Shown: positions 9,454 through 19,185 of the stretch, piece after piece
Numbering within the stretch: position 1 is the first letter of the stretch
Layout: each line of letters opens with the position of its first letter
Source: an uncultured Alphaproteobacteria bacterium
GTDB lineage: Bacteria > Pseudomonadota > Alphaproteobacteria > HIMB59 > GCA-002718135
Direction of reading: 5' to 3'
Assembly (NCBI GenBank): GCA_902577945.1
Contig: CACHBB010000006.1
Coordinates: 1-49,376, forward strand
Length of the DNA: 49,376 nt
Position numbers and translations under genes: made by a program
The notes under the pieces: model-generated
Told to the model about the DNA's origin: nothing
Database searches by the model: none
Seen by the model: the letters and a program-made list of their open reading frames with translations, nothing else

Positions 9454-10348
9454 TTCTTTTTTAGTTGAAGGAAAAACAAAAATTATTGAGAAAACAAATG
9501 ATCAAAATATCATTCGAATTGTAACAAAAGATTTTTTAACAGGCGGGGATGCAGCGAAGAAAGAGGAAATTAAAGATATTGGAATACAAAAGACAAAACA
9601 AACATGTAATGTTTTTACTATGCTAACCAAGGCAGGTATTGCAACTTCATTTATTGAACAAGATTCGCCAAATAGTCTTTTAAGTCATAACTGTAATATG
9701 CTTCCTTTGGAATTTGTAGTAAGACGCTATGCGTGGGGAAGTTATTTAAGTAGAAACACTCAATTTGCAAAAGATAAAAGCAATCCTCATCAATTTGAAA
9801 ACTTAGTTTGGGAAATATTTCATAAACAAGCTGTTGTTATCCCTCCGCATGTTTCAGAACCTGTTCAAATGGATGAGAGTGAAGCGAGAAGACAATTTTT
9901 GAAAGATGGAAAATGGGAAGAGGGTGTATTTACGGATCCATTTGTAAAAACTGGAGAAGAATGGGAGTTATTTTCAGCCAAACAACCTATTACAAGCAAA
10001 AGCTTAATGAAAACCAAAAAATTATTGTCTGATCAAGAATTAGAAATAGCTATTAATGGAATTATTCTTCCAAGTTTCGAGCTTATAGAAGACGAATGGA
10101 AAACTATTGAGACAATTGATGGTCCTATTCATTTGGTAGATATTAAGTTTGAGCTTGGTTTTAAAGTATCGGATAACTCGTTAGTTTTATCTGATGTTGT
10201 TGATAATGATAGTTGGCGAATATGGCCTGGCGGAGATCCATCTAAACAATTAGATAAACAATCTTTTCGTGAAGGAGAAGATTTAGTAAATGTTGCTAAT
10301 AAATATCAACTGGTAACACAACTAACTGATCAATTTAATTTAAGTTAA
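9446..10348 (+). CDS. purC: SAICAR synthase PurC, long PAICS-like form
   Basis: Joins aspartate to CAIR (step 8). I choose ATG at 9446, inside the end of purD, over a TTG six codons upstream; this gives 300 residues. Family motifs include EGKTKII at the N-terminus, GDAAKKEEIKDIGIQK, the substrate-binding MLPLEFVVRRYAWGSYLSRN, and a C-terminal LSDVVDNDSWRIWPGGDPS with KQSFREG. The protein is longer than the usual bacterial PurC of about 240. The tail and substrate region resemble the SAICAR-synthase domain of animal PAICS, recalled from memory. It is the last rightward pur gene, convergent with purK at 4 bp. Confidence 0.94.
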   Translation: MSNSFLVEGKTKIIEKTNDQNIIRIVTKDFLTGGDAAKKEEIKDIGIQKTKQTCNVFTMLTKAGIATSFIEQDSPNSLLSHNCNMLPLEFVVRRYAWGSYLSRNTQFAKDKSNPHQFENLVWEIFHKQAVVIPPHVSEPVQMDESEARRQFLKDGKWEEGVFTDPFVKTGEEWELFSAKQPITSKSLMKTKKLLSDQELEIAINGIILPSFELIEDEWKTIETIDGPIHLVDIKFELGFKVSDNSLVLSDVVDNDSWRIWPGGDPSKQLDKQSFREGEDLVNVANKYQLVTQLTDQFNLS

Positions 10349-10352
10349 TAAT

Positions 10353-11397
10353 TTATTTTTCAATAATCGTTATATGACCCATTTTTCTTTTATGTTTAAT
10401 TTCTGTTTTTAAATAGTCATAAAAAAATTCATTATCCTTAAATTTTTTATTTCGATACGGTGTTATTTCATCACCAATTAAATTAATCATTTTGGCATTA
10501 TACAATTTTTTTGTCTCAATTTTTTCTAAGCCACATACTGCTCGTACATGATTTTCAAATTGACTAATATTATGAGAATTCATTGTCAGATGTCCAGAAT
10601 TATGAACGCGAGGAGCAATTTCGTTAGCATATAAATTATCATCAGTATCAATAAAAATCTCTACACACAACGTTCCAATATAATCTAGTTTTTCTACAAC
10701 TTGTTTTGCCCACTCAATTGATTTTATTCGTATGTCGTCAGAGATATCACTTGGTATTTTTGAATATTTTAAAATTTGTTCTTCATGAACATTCTCGATA
10801 GGATCATAGATCTCATAACTATTTTGATCATAACGAGTAATAACGACTGAAATTTCTTTTTTAAGATGAATGAGTCTTTCTAAAATGTATTCTTTTGTAA
10901 AATCAATTTTGTTCGTAACATCATCTACAGTGTTTAATTTATACTGACCTTTACCATCGTATCCTAATGTTGTTGTTTTCAACAAACCAGGAAGCAAGTC
11001 TAGATTTTCACTCAAATCTTTTCCATTTTTGATAGCTACATATTTTGTTGTTGTTATATTATTGTCATTGAGAAATTTTTTTTCCGTTTCTCGGTGTTGA
11101 ATGAGTTGATTAATTTCAGGTTTTGGTAAAACTTTTTTCTTTTCATTAATTTTTTTTAATATTGCGAAGGGTATATTTTCAAATTCATATGTAACAAGAT
11201 CAACTGCATTAATAAAATTATTTACCGTTGTATCATCATCATACTGACCAAAAATAAATTTAGTCGCAAAGTGTTTCCCGGGTGCATCAGGATCATCACT
11301 TAATATGACGGTTTGTATATCTATTTTTTTTTGCAGCATCTGCTAAAAGACTTCCTAATTGTCCACCACCGATAATGCCAAGTGTGGGTGTATTCAT
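10353..11397 (-). CDS. purK: N5-CAIR synthetase PurK, frameshifted at a 9-A run
   Basis: ATP-grasp enzyme that makes N5-CAIR from AIR and bicarbonate (step 6a). The long frame (to 11339) lacks the N-terminus. That segment lies in another frame from ATG at 11395-11397 and reads MNTPTLGIIGGGQLGSLLA, the nucleotide-binding start expected of PurK. The frames meet at a run of nine A on the coding strand (11324-11332); eight would restore one frame of about 347 residues. Visible downstream are LKTTTLGYDGKGQYK and EIAPRVHNSGH. The gene follows purE by 3 bp. Either an assembly error or transcriptional slippage on the A-run would explain it; a true pseudogene is less likely because the rest is intact. 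Confidence 0.88.
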
Positions 11398-11400
11398 GAC

Positions 11401-11892
11401 TTATGGTTTTTGTTTAACAGCTTTTGATTGTTTACTTCGATAATTTTTTAGATTTTTCTTAATTTCTTTATTCGTAATAGCAATAATGGAAGCTGCATAT
11501 AAACCGGCATTCATTGCGCCGTCCTCACCAATTGCAACACTACCAACAGGAATACCTTTGGGCATTTGTACTATTGATAATAAACTATCCAATCCTTTTA
11601 ATTTACGACTTTCTACTGGTACACCGATTACAGGTATAGTTGTCAATGATGCAATCATTCCTGGTAAATGTGCAGAACCTCCTGCACCGGCAATAATGAC
11701 AGAAATATTATTGTCTTCAGCTGCTTTGGCAAATTTAAACATTCTCTCTGGTGTGCGGTGTGCAGAAACAATTTTAGTTTCAAACTTAACTTTCAGTAAT
11801 TTTAAAATTTTTTCACAATTTTTCATGGTAGCATAATCAGATTTACTACCCATCACAATTGATACTTTATATTTTGTTGATGCTGAAACCAT
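11401..11892 (-). CDS. purE: N5-CAIR mutase PurE
   Basis: Converts N5-CAIR to CAIR (step 6b) using the PurK product. The 163 residues cover the octameric PurE fold, with [12 protein letters not shown] near 13-24, the catalytic SAHRTPERM containing His, [14 protein letters not shown], and [18 protein letters not shown]. It ends in a Lys-rich tail. It is read leftward ahead of purK with a 3-bp gap, the usual purE-purK order. The leftward guaB gene lies upstream, so a transcript from guaB through purE-purK is possible. Confidence 0.97.
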   Translation of the reverse strand: MVSASTKYKVSIVMGSKSDYATMKNCEKILKLLKVKFETKIVSAHRTPERMFKFAKAAEDNNISVIIAGAGGSAHLPGMIASLTTIPVIGVPVESRKLKGLDSLLSIVQMPKGIPVGSVAIGEDGAMNAGLYAASIIAITNKEIKKNLKNYRSKQSKAVKQKP

Positions 11893-11934
11893 TCTTATTT
11901 TATTGTATCAATTCAATGATGATTCGATACATTA

Positions 11935-13041
11935 TTACATAATGATATCGTGGACATTACTTTCACGGGCTCCTGCTTTTGAAATAAAGACAAATTTACA
12001 GTTGCCCTGCATTTTCTTTATCGTTTTATGACCAGTGTACCCCATAGAAGATTTTAAACCACCAACAAGTTGATAGGCTACATCTTCTATTTTACCTTTA
12101 TATGGAACCATACCTTCCACACCTTCTGCCACTAATTTTTTTTCATTCTTTGTTTCTTCTTGGGAGTATCGATCAAAAGACCCTTTTTGCATTGCTCCTA
12201 CAGAACCCATACCTCTATATGATTTAAATTTTTTACCTTTAATCGTTAATAATTTTCCTGGTGACTCTTTAGTGCCAGCAAATAAAGAGCCTATCATGCA
12301 AGCACTTGCGCCACCTGCTATAGCTTTTGCAATATCACCTGATGTTTTTATTCCTCCATCCGCAATCACAGGAATTTTAAATTTTTTGGCCACTTGAAAT
12401 GTATCCATTACAGCTGAGAGTTGAGGAATACCAACACCAGTTACAACTCTTGTAGTACAAATTGATCCTGGTCCAATACCTACTTTGATAGCATCAACAC
12501 CAGCACTAATTAAATCTGATGCAGCTTTTTTTGTAGCAATGTTTCCAACTATAAGAGGGGTTTTCTTTAAAACTTTTTTTGCCTTTTCAATAAACTGTAA
12601 AGTTGTATTTGTATGTGCATGAGCAACATCAATAAAGACTATATCAACGCCGACTTTTAATAATTCTAATAGTCGTAAGTAAGCATTATTTTCAACACCG
12701 ATTGCAGCACCTACTGCTATTTGTTTGTTAGAATTAATTACAGCATTTTGAAATTTTTTAACGTTAACTTTAAAACTATGAACTTTTTTGACTTCACTTG
12801 CTTGTTTATCAATTGGCATATTACGGTGAATAACACCAAGACCACCATTAAGTGCTAGATTGATAGCCATTTTATTCTCTGTTACAGTATCCATAGCAGC
12901 AGATAGTATGGGAATATGTAATTTTACTTTTCCAATGGTAATAGATGTATCCACATCTTTTGGTTTTATCTCCGAATACGCAGGTGAAAGCAGAACATCA
13001 TCAAAAGTAACGGAATAATTGGTATTTATATGATAAACCAT
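11935..13041 (-). CDS. guaB: IMP dehydrogenase lacking CBS domains
   Basis: Oxidises IMP to XMP with NAD, the first step to GMP. The N-terminal [32 protein letters not shown], the catalytic loop GPGSICTTR with Cys195, [20 protein letters not shown] and the mobile flap near RYSQEE are present. The usual enzyme has about 490 residues, with two CBS (Bateman) domains inserted after the first 90 or so. Here, at 368 residues, the barrel passes directly from KKVHSF to [11 protein letters not shown], so the CBS pair is absent. The ATP/GTP control those domains give elsewhere is probably missing. GMP reductase is less likely given the length and flap. Confidence 0.93.
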   Translation of the reverse strand: MVYHINTNYSVTFDDVLLSPAYSEIKPKDVDTSITIGKVKLHIPILSAAMDTVTENKMAINLALNGGLGVIHRNMPIDKQASEVKKVHSFKVNVKKFQNAVINSNKQIAVGAAIGVENNAYLRLLELLKVGVDIVFIDVAHAHTNTTLQFIEKAKKVLKKTPLIVGNIATKKAASDLISAGVDAIKVGIGPGSICTTRVVTGVGIPQLSAVMDTFQVAKKFKIPVIADGGIKTSGDIAKAIAGGASACMIGSLFAGTKESPGKLLTIKGKKFKSYRGMGSVGAMQKGSFDRYSQEETKNEKKLVAEGVEGMVPYKGKIEDVAYQLVGGLKSSMGYTGHKTIKKMQGNCKFVFISKAGARESNVHDIIM

Positions 13042-13143
13042 TTCTGAATTTATGAATTTTTCCTCGATTTGTTAAGTAAATAGTGCAAAATTATAAATTA
13101 AAAATAATGCTTATTATTTTTTTAAATATAGTTATAAATAATT

Positions 13144-14028
13144 GTGCGATTAATAACTCTCCTATTTGTCCTTTTATTTTCTACAAATTTGTTTGCTAGT
13201 GATGAACAAAAAGTCAAACAAGGATTAGTTGAAAGATTTACCTCTGGATTATCTGAAGCTATAGAAAATATATTAGATGGTGAAGGTGATACCCAGGTTC
13301 GCATTGATATGGGAGAGGATTACAAGCCTGAGTTTTCTATTGTTACTGTAAGACCAATAGCCATACACCACAGTGTTGATGCAACATTTATCCAGTTACA
13401 ATTAAGTGATCACAAAATAAGAGGTGATAGCAGATTAGCCGGAAATATTGGCGTTGGATACAGAAAATTATCAGATAGTAAAAATTCCATGACAGGTGCA
13501 AATGTTTTCTTTGATTATGATGAAGAAGGAAATGCAAGATCGAGTGTTGGAGTAGAGCTAAGATCATCTGCTTTTGAAGTATTAGGTAATTACTATTCTG
13601 GAATTAGTGGTGCAAAAACTGTTGGTAGTTTTACTGAAAGAACACTTGATGGATATGATATTAGCGTTGTTGGTCAAGTTCCTTATATTCCATGGGTTAA
13701 TGTAATCGGGAATTCTTATAATTGGGAAGCTGATAAGAATTCTAAAGACTCTAAAGGTGAAAAATTTAGTTTAGAAATGGCCTTAACTCCAAATTTAATA
13801 GCCGAAGTAGGTTTTGATGACAATAATATTTCTGGAACTGATAATTTTGCAAAAATTACTTTTATCTATCCTCCAAGAGAAACACCAACTGCTTCAACAG
13901 AATTTGTAAGTGAAAAAGCTTTTGTTCAGTTTGATATGAGCACTGAATTATTAAGTATCGTTAGAAGAACTAATAAACAAATAATTGAGTCTGAAGGATC
14001 AGGTGTAGTAATGGCAAGGTCAAATTAA
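13144..14028 (+). CDS. Inverse-autotransporter-type outer-membrane beta-barrel
   Basis: The 294-residue product starts at a GTG and has a clear signal peptide (MRLITLLFVLLFSTNLFA). Residues of about 75-230 match the beta-domain of intimin/invasin proteins: GVGYRKL, MTGANVFFDYDEEG, SVGVELRSSAFEVLGNYYSG, ERTLDGYDISVVGQVPYIPW and GNSYNWEAD. The regular alternating strands indicate an outer-membrane barrel. Intimins carry a long Ig-like passenger after the barrel; here only about 60 residues follow, ending VVMARSN. The next gene overlaps by one base and encodes a secreted protein, so passenger and barrel may be split. The family call is good; a transport role is inference. Confidence 0.82.
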   Translation: MRLITLLFVLLFSTNLFASDEQKVKQGLVERFTSGLSEAIENILDGEGDTQVRIDMGEDYKPEFSIVTVRPIAIHHSVDATFIQLQLSDHKIRGDSRLAGNIGVGYRKLSDSKNSMTGANVFFDYDEEGNARSSVGVELRSSAFEVLGNYYSGISGAKTVGSFTERTLDGYDISVVGQVPYIPWVNVIGNSYNWEADKNSKDSKGEKFSLEMALTPNLIAEVGFDDNNISGTDNFAKITFIYPPRETPTASTEFVSEKAFVQFDMSTELLSIVRRTNKQIIESEGSGVVMARSN

Positions 14029-14711
14029 TGAAAAATTTTCTAATAGTTTTTTGTTCATTTATATTAATTTCTTTTAAACTTTTTGGAGCTTCTGGTTCTG
14101 CAGATACTTACACTGTTACTATGCTAAAAGTAGAACTGTGTGGAGAAGTGACATGTGCTTCGCCAACTGAAGTAGCTTCAGGTTCGCAGAGTGTTAATAT
14201 TGCAAATCTGTCAGCAGGTGCTGAAGCAGCAAAATTTGGATCAACATCTGGATTACCAATGGGACAAACTTTCAGTCATTTGAGAGTTACTCTTGATAGA
14301 ACATTTACAATAAGCGGAACTGTTACTGATGGATCAAATGGAACATGTACTACTGACGGAAGTACAGAGGCTAGTGCAACAGCTATGCATGTAGGAACAA
14401 AAGATGATACCTCGGGTAAAACTACTACAACTTTTGAAATAGTTGATGCCGGTAATTATGGCTCTGGAGGCAATATTCAAATTGCCTATTCTAGTCCAAG
14501 TTCAGCAGTGTCTATGAGCGTGGGATCACCATCAGCTACTCAAATGCAATTAATTTACGCCTTAACTAGTAGTTATACAGTTGGTCTTATATCTCCAAAA
14601 ATAAAAGTATCCTTTGATGTATCGACAGCAGTAGGTGGCGCAGTTGATGCAGGTGGAACTTGTAGAATGTGGCCGAATGAACCAACAGTCAGTATTGCTT
14701 TAACAGACTAA
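14028..14711 (+). CDS. Secreted Ser/Thr/Gly-rich protein, unknown, paired with the barrel
   Basis: I do not recognise this family. The 227-residue product has a signal peptide (MKNFLIVFCSFILISFKLFGA), then a low-charge, Ser/Thr/Gly/Ala-rich beta-type sequence with no long hydrophobic segment. Four mature Cys occur as two local groups (ELCGEVTC near 36-43, then GTCTTDG and GGTCRMW), suggesting disulfides. A stretch reading GLPMGQTFSHLRVTLDRTFTISG looks like one Ig-like or adhesin-like module. Its ATG overlaps the upstream stop (TAATG), so it is co-translated with the inverse-autotransporter barrel and may be its separate passenger or a surface partner. Confidence 0.7.
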   Translation: MKNFLIVFCSFILISFKLFGASGSADTYTVTMLKVELCGEVTCASPTEVASGSQSVNIANLSAGAEAAKFGSTSGLPMGQTFSHLRVTLDRTFTISGTVTDGSNGTCTTDGSTEASATAMHVGTKDDTSGKTTTTFEIVDAGNYGSGGNIQIAYSSPSSAVSMSVGSPSATQMQLIYALTSSYTVGLISPKIKVSFDVSTAVGGAVDAGGTCRMWPNEPTVSIALTD

Positions 14712-14717
14712 TTACTT

Positions 14718-15197
14718 TTAAATTTTATACTCAAAATTTTGTGTTGTTGGATTAATTTTTATTAATCGTGCTCCATTACGAATATGATAATGGGTAGCAA
14801 CCGGAGTTAAAGGCGAAATAGTAATGATACTTTCAAACTGCTCTTTTGATTTGATATATTTTTGCAATTCTTTCATAATTTTTTTCCCTGCCCCTTTTTT
14901 AAATGACCATAACGTATAGGCAATTGGTATGGTTGCTTGATCTTCTTCAACACTCATCAAATCCATTTCTTTAATGGTTGCTGGTATTTCATTTGTAAAG
15001 GCAAAGCAAGCAATACCCTCAATATCATCCTTATATTTGAGCCCAAAAATTTTTCTTCCTTTTGACGTACGAAAGTCATTATCAAGTTCTGGGCGCACTG
15101 GATCATCAGTTGGATTAACACCATCTAGTTCTACTAGCTCAGTTTTTTTGATCCAACTAAAGAAATCAAACTCGTATTTATATCTGCCAATTTTCAT
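14718..15197 (-). CDS. GNAT-like acyltransferase, substrate unknown
   Basis: A 159-residue soluble protein with no signal peptide. The middle has a beta-strand pair (GLKYKDDIEGIACFAFTNEIP), then YTLWSFKKGAGKKIMKELQKYI, which fits the acetyl-CoA pyrophosphate loop and helix of GNAT enzymes, and then a conserved-looking ISPLTPVATHYHIRNGARLI. Proteins of this general look occur in marine bacteria and their phages, from memory. The acceptor cannot be told. It is convergent with the secreted-protein gene, with 6 bp between stops. Confidence 0.6.
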   Translation of the reverse strand: MKIGRYKYEFDFFSWIKKTELVELDGVNPTDDPVRPELDNDFRTSKGRKIFGLKYKDDIEGIACFAFTNEIPATIKEMDLMSVEEDQATIPIAYTLWSFKKGAGKKIMKELQKYIKSKEQFESIITISPLTPVATHYHIRNGARLIKINPTTQNFEYKI

Positions 15198-15317
15198 TTA
15201 AAGTTTGTAAAGCATTATAAGATTTTATTAATAAAGATAGTGAATAATTTGTTACTTTAGTGATTGGATAAATAGTTTATTATCAAATTTTACTAATATA
15301 AAATCTAATTATTTATA

Positions 15318-16634
15318 ATGCCCTCTAAATCTTCTATCAAAAATATAATTAAACTTTCTATTCCAATATTTTTTGCAAACTTAGCTATTCCTTTAGTTGC
15401 CATTGTTGACACAGGACTAATGGGCAATCTTGATAATGCTAGTTACTTGGTTGCTACCAGTATTGCAGCAAGTGTTTTTTCGATGATTTTCTGGAGTTTT
15501 GGCTTCCTGCGCATGGGTACGGTCGGCATGGTAGCTCAAGCTTATGGATCAAAAGATTATCAGGAAATTATAAATATATTTTTACGAAATATTTCTTTTG
15601 TAATTATTATTTCCTTACTACTTATTATTTTTCAGAGATATATATTTCAAATATCATTATCTATATTTGAACTATCATTAGAAACAAAAAAATATTTTAA
15701 AGACTATTTTAATCTTCGTATTTATTCCTCATTTGGAGAGCTTACTGTTTTTGTTATTACAGGATTGTTTATTGGTTTACAGAAAACAAAAACATCAAGT
15801 ATAATTATTGGTTTCTTTTCTATTACAAATATACTCTTTAGCTTATTTTTTGTTTTATATTTAAATTTGAATGTTCAGGGTGTTGCTCTTGGTACTTTAG
15901 TCTCTTCTTCTCTGACTACAATTATTTTTTTATTTTATACTTTTTTTGATTTAAATAAGTTTGCTCAGTTAGAATATAATACGCAAAAGATTTTTAACTT
16001 TAAAAAAATTAAAAATATTTTTAATATTAATTTTAATATTTTTATCCGATCTATTCTTCTTACATTTGCTTTCTTATATTTTACCTATCTTGGCAATTCT
16101 ATTAGTGAGGAGACGGTTGCCGCAAACACAATATTGCTTAATCTAACGATGCTATCTGCGTTTATTCTTGATGCCTATGCATTTTCAACAGAGGGTATTG
16201 TTGGATATTCTATTGGCTCTAAAAATTTACGTTTATTAAAAGACGTTGTTAAAAATTCTTTTATTTTAAGTGCTTCTACAGCTTTATTTATATGTGTTAT
16301 TTTTTTCTTTGGTAATCATTTCTTTATTATTGCCATGACAGATTTAACTGAGATTAGAAACATTTGTTTTTCTTATGCATATTGGATTGTTATTATTCCT
16401 TTTATTTCCTCTTTCTGTTTTCAATTTGATGGTATCTTTGTTGGAGCCTCCCAAACAACGGAACTGCGAAATGCGATGATCGTCTCTGTCGCCATCTATA
16501 TTGTTGTCTCTTTCTTTTTAATAGCAAGTTTTGGGAATACAGGATTATGGTTATCTCTCTGCCTTTTCTTTATTGCAAGAGCATTCACTTTATTTGTCTA
16601 CATGCCTAGAATTTATGGCCGCATCCAAGAATAA
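15318..16634 (+). CDS. MATE-family multidrug/cation antiporter
   Basis: A 438-residue integral membrane protein with about twelve hydrophobic segments. The N-terminal half shows the MATE pattern IPIFFANLAIPLVAIVDTGLMGNLDNA, then RMGTVGMVAQAYGSKD, with an equivalent second half (VAANTILLNLTMLSAFILDAYAFSTEGIVGYSIG). The general layout is closest to the DinF-like branch. It should export small organic compounds in exchange for Na+ or H+; the substrate is unknown. The gene is alone between a leftward GNAT gene and the autotransporter. Confidence 0.93.
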   Translation: MPSKSSIKNIIKLSIPIFFANLAIPLVAIVDTGLMGNLDNASYLVATSIAASVFSMIFWSFGFLRMGTVGMVAQAYGSKDYQEIINIFLRNISFVIIISLLLIIFQRYIFQISLSIFELSLETKKYFKDYFNLRIYSSFGELTVFVITGLFIGLQKTKTSSIIIGFFSITNILFSLFFVLYLNLNVQGVALGTLVSSSLTTIIFLFYTFFDLNKFAQLEYNTQKIFNFKKIKNIFNINFNIFIRSILLTFAFLYFTYLGNSISEETVAANTILLNLTMLSAFILDAYAFSTEGIVGYSIGSKNLRLLKDVVKNSFILSASTALFICVIFFFGNHFFIIAMTDLTEIRNICFSYAYWIVIIPFISSFCFQFDGIFVGASQTTELRNAMIVSVAIYIVVSFFLIASFGNTGLWLSLCLFFIARAFTLFVYMPRIYGRIQE

Positions 16635-16742
16635 TCCTATTAAATTTTCGAAAAATACGTAAAAAGACAAAGAGTTTTTCAAATAGGTCGGCCACTAGCC
16701 CTATTTTAAAATAAAAAAGGCCATACGTTATTAAAAGATTTT

Positions 16743-19163
16743 ATGTTTGTAAGCTTGGTCAAAATAAAAAAATATTTAATTTACCTTTTCTTATTTTTAT
16801 TTTTTAATTGTATTTATATTGGCCCTATTATGGCAGCTGACACGTCATACGATAATATCTATTATGATGTACCTACAGGAAAGGCACAATATATAAGAGG
16901 CATAACTTTCAATAACGATGGAACTAAAATGTTCATAACTGGCGGGAAAGTAGCTCAATTTACTTTATCAACTGGATTTGATTTATCATCAACAATTGGG
17001 ACAAGTTTAGATAGCTTTAATGCCGGAAGTGCTCCTCAAGATATTAGATTTAATAATGATGGTACAAAAATGTTCCTTGCGCCTCACAGCAGTGGTGATT
17101 TGAGACAGTATTCTCTAAGTACAGCTTTCGATGTTACAACAGCATCCAGTGATAATGTTGATTATGATTTACCAAATCGTAATGATACTAATCCAGGTTC
17201 TGTGGGTTTAGCATTTAACACTGATGGTACTAAAATGTTTACTACTGATTCTGCTAATGGAGGTGAGATTGATGAATACAGTTTATCAACTGGATTTGAT
17301 TTATCATCAGTCACATATGTGCGTACTTTATCTATTTCAAGCAATACTGGCGGTAATCCAAGATCATTGATATTTAGTCCTGATGGAACGACAATGTTCA
17401 TTTTGGATAGTGAGGAAATAGATGAATATGTCTTAACTACAGGTTATGATCTTTCAACTGCTAAATATGCAGATACTTTTGCAGCAGGTACTACGAAAGC
17501 TTGGAGTATTGCATTAAATGATGATGGAACAAAATTGTTTACTGCTGAAAACAATCAAGGTAGGGTTAAACAGTATTCATTGCCTGCAGCCTATAATTTA
17601 ACAACACCAACTTTAAGCTCTTCAGTACCAGCAGACAATGCTACAGGAGTTTTAATAGATGCTAATATAGTACTTACTTTTAGCGAAGCTATGGATGTAG
17701 AAAGTGGTAATATAGAAATTTATAAAACATCTGATAACTCTCTTGTTGAAACAATTGACGTCACTAGTAGTCAAGTTACTGGTACTGGAACAACTGCTAT
17801 AACAATTAATCCAAGCTCAGATTTTGAATATAATGTTGAGTATTATGTTTTAATTGATGCTACAGCTTTTGATGACGGAAGTGATGCTTCTTATGCTGGT
17901 ATAACATCAACAACGGCTTTAAGTTTTACTGTTAGCGATGATAGGTTGGATCCAACAACAATTAAAGATGTTATAGGCTCCATAGATGCGCAAAGTGAAT
18001 TGGCAAAAAACTATATTAGTCAGTCTATTGATACTGTCTCAAATCGTTTACGATTTTTAAGACAAAATAGATTAAGTGATTCTTTATCGAGCCAAGGTTT
18101 ACAATTAGATATTGGTAATACCATTCTTGCCTCATTAGCAAATGATAATATAGAAAAAAATGCCAATTCCATTATGCCAGGTAATTGGTCTGCATGGACA
18201 TCTGGATCAACTTATGTATCAAAAATTGGTGATAGTATAAATTCATCAAAACAAGAAACTGAAGGTCAAGCAGTAGCATTAGGATTTGATAAAAAATTAA
18301 GTGATAGTGATTTTCTTGGTTTTGCTATTCAGTATGGTGAAAGTGATACGGATATTGGAACAAATGGAACAAGTGTTGATAGTGAAAATATAAATTTCTC
18401 TATTTACCGAGCAAGGCCACTTGATAATAATAATTTTATCGAAACACTATTAGGCATAGGGTTAATAGAAAGTGATTTGAAAAGAGTCCATAATTCTAAT
18501 GTATTAACTGGGACGCGGGATGGAACACAAATATTTGGCTCTATCAATTATGGTAAAACAATTGATAAAGGTGATTTTAATATAACACCAATTGGACGTC
18601 TTGATTTAGGTTATACTAAACTTGATGACTACAAGGAGACTGGATTAAATGCGTTGTATTATGCAAGTCAGAGAATTGAGAGTGGATTAGCTTCATTTGG
18701 TTTTGAAGTTAGCGATAATATTCAGTTTAATGAAAATAAATTTCAACCATTTGGATCGCTTAAAGTTATTACTGATTTTAGTAACAAATCTGATGCCAAG
18801 ATCAATTATGTAACAGACACTTCAACAATTTATACTTATACGCAAGAAGCTAATTCAGATCATTTAATCAGCTCTATGATTGGGTTAACATTTATTGCTG
18901 GAGATTATTTAAATATTAACTCTAGCTATAGTAGGGTTCAAGGTAACAGGAGTGAACGTAGAGACACTATAGACTTTGCTATTAACTTTATATCAAATCG
19001 TGAGACACAATACAGTCTGTCATTAGCTGGTGATGAAAATGCAGAGGCTAAACTTGGTATATCAAAAAATATACATGGTTTTAATTTAGGATTTAATGCC
19101 AGTGAGTTTTTTAGCGCTAATCCAAATCAAGAGGCGGAATTAATACTGACGTACAATTTTTAG
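16743..19163 (+). CDS. Autotransporter with beta-propeller repeats, Ig-like module and C-terminal barrel
   Basis: An 806-residue surface protein. A signal peptide (to about residue 31, IMAADTS) is followed by five imperfect repeats of roughly 50 residues, each with F/L-N/S-x-DGT-K/T-MF and a closing YSLSTGFDLSS-like strand; these look like propeller blades. An Ig-like module of the SbsA type lies near 292-400 (SSVPADNATGVLIDANIVLTFSEAMD). A helix that may span the pore (near 405-440, IDAQSELAKNYISQSID) comes next, then a beta-barrel ending in aromatic LILTYNF, as in type V secretion. The N-terminal passenger is probably displayed on the cell; its ligand is unknown. Confidence 0.88.
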   Translation: MFVSLVKIKKYLIYLFLFLFFNCIYIGPIMAADTSYDNIYYDVPTGKAQYIRGITFNNDGTKMFITGGKVAQFTLSTGFDLSSTIGTSLDSFNAGSAPQDIRFNNDGTKMFLAPHSSGDLRQYSLSTAFDVTTASSDNVDYDLPNRNDTNPGSVGLAFNTDGTKMFTTDSANGGEIDEYSLSTGFDLSSVTYVRTLSISSNTGGNPRSLIFSPDGTTMFILDSEEIDEYVLTTGYDLSTAKYADTFAAGTTKAWSIALNDDGTKLFTAENNQGRVKQYSLPAAYNLTTPTLSSSVPADNATGVLIDANIVLTFSEAMDVESGNIEIYKTSDNSLVETIDVTSSQVTGTGTTAITINPSSDFEYNVEYYVLIDATAFDDGSDASYAGITSTTALSFTVSDDRLDPTTIKDVIGSIDAQSELAKNYISQSIDTVSNRLRFLRQNRLSDSLSSQGLQLDIGNTILASLANDNIEKNANSIMPGNWSAWTSGSTYVSKIGDSINSSKQETEGQAVALGFDKKLSDSDFLGFAIQYGESDTDIGTNGTSVDSENINFSIYRARPLDNNNFIETLLGIGLIESDLKRVHNSNVLTGTRDGTQIFGSINYGKTIDKGDFNITPIGRLDLGYTKLDDYKETGLNALYYASQRIESGLASFGFEVSDNIQFNENKFQPFGSLKVITDFSNKSDAKINYVTDTSTIYTYTQEANSDHLISSMIGLTFIAGDYLNINSSYSRVQGNRSERRDTIDFAINFISNRETQYSLSLAGDENAEAKLGISKNIHGFNLGFNASEFFSANPNQEAELILTYNF

Positions 19164-19185
19164 AAATACTAATTAAGGTTTAAAT

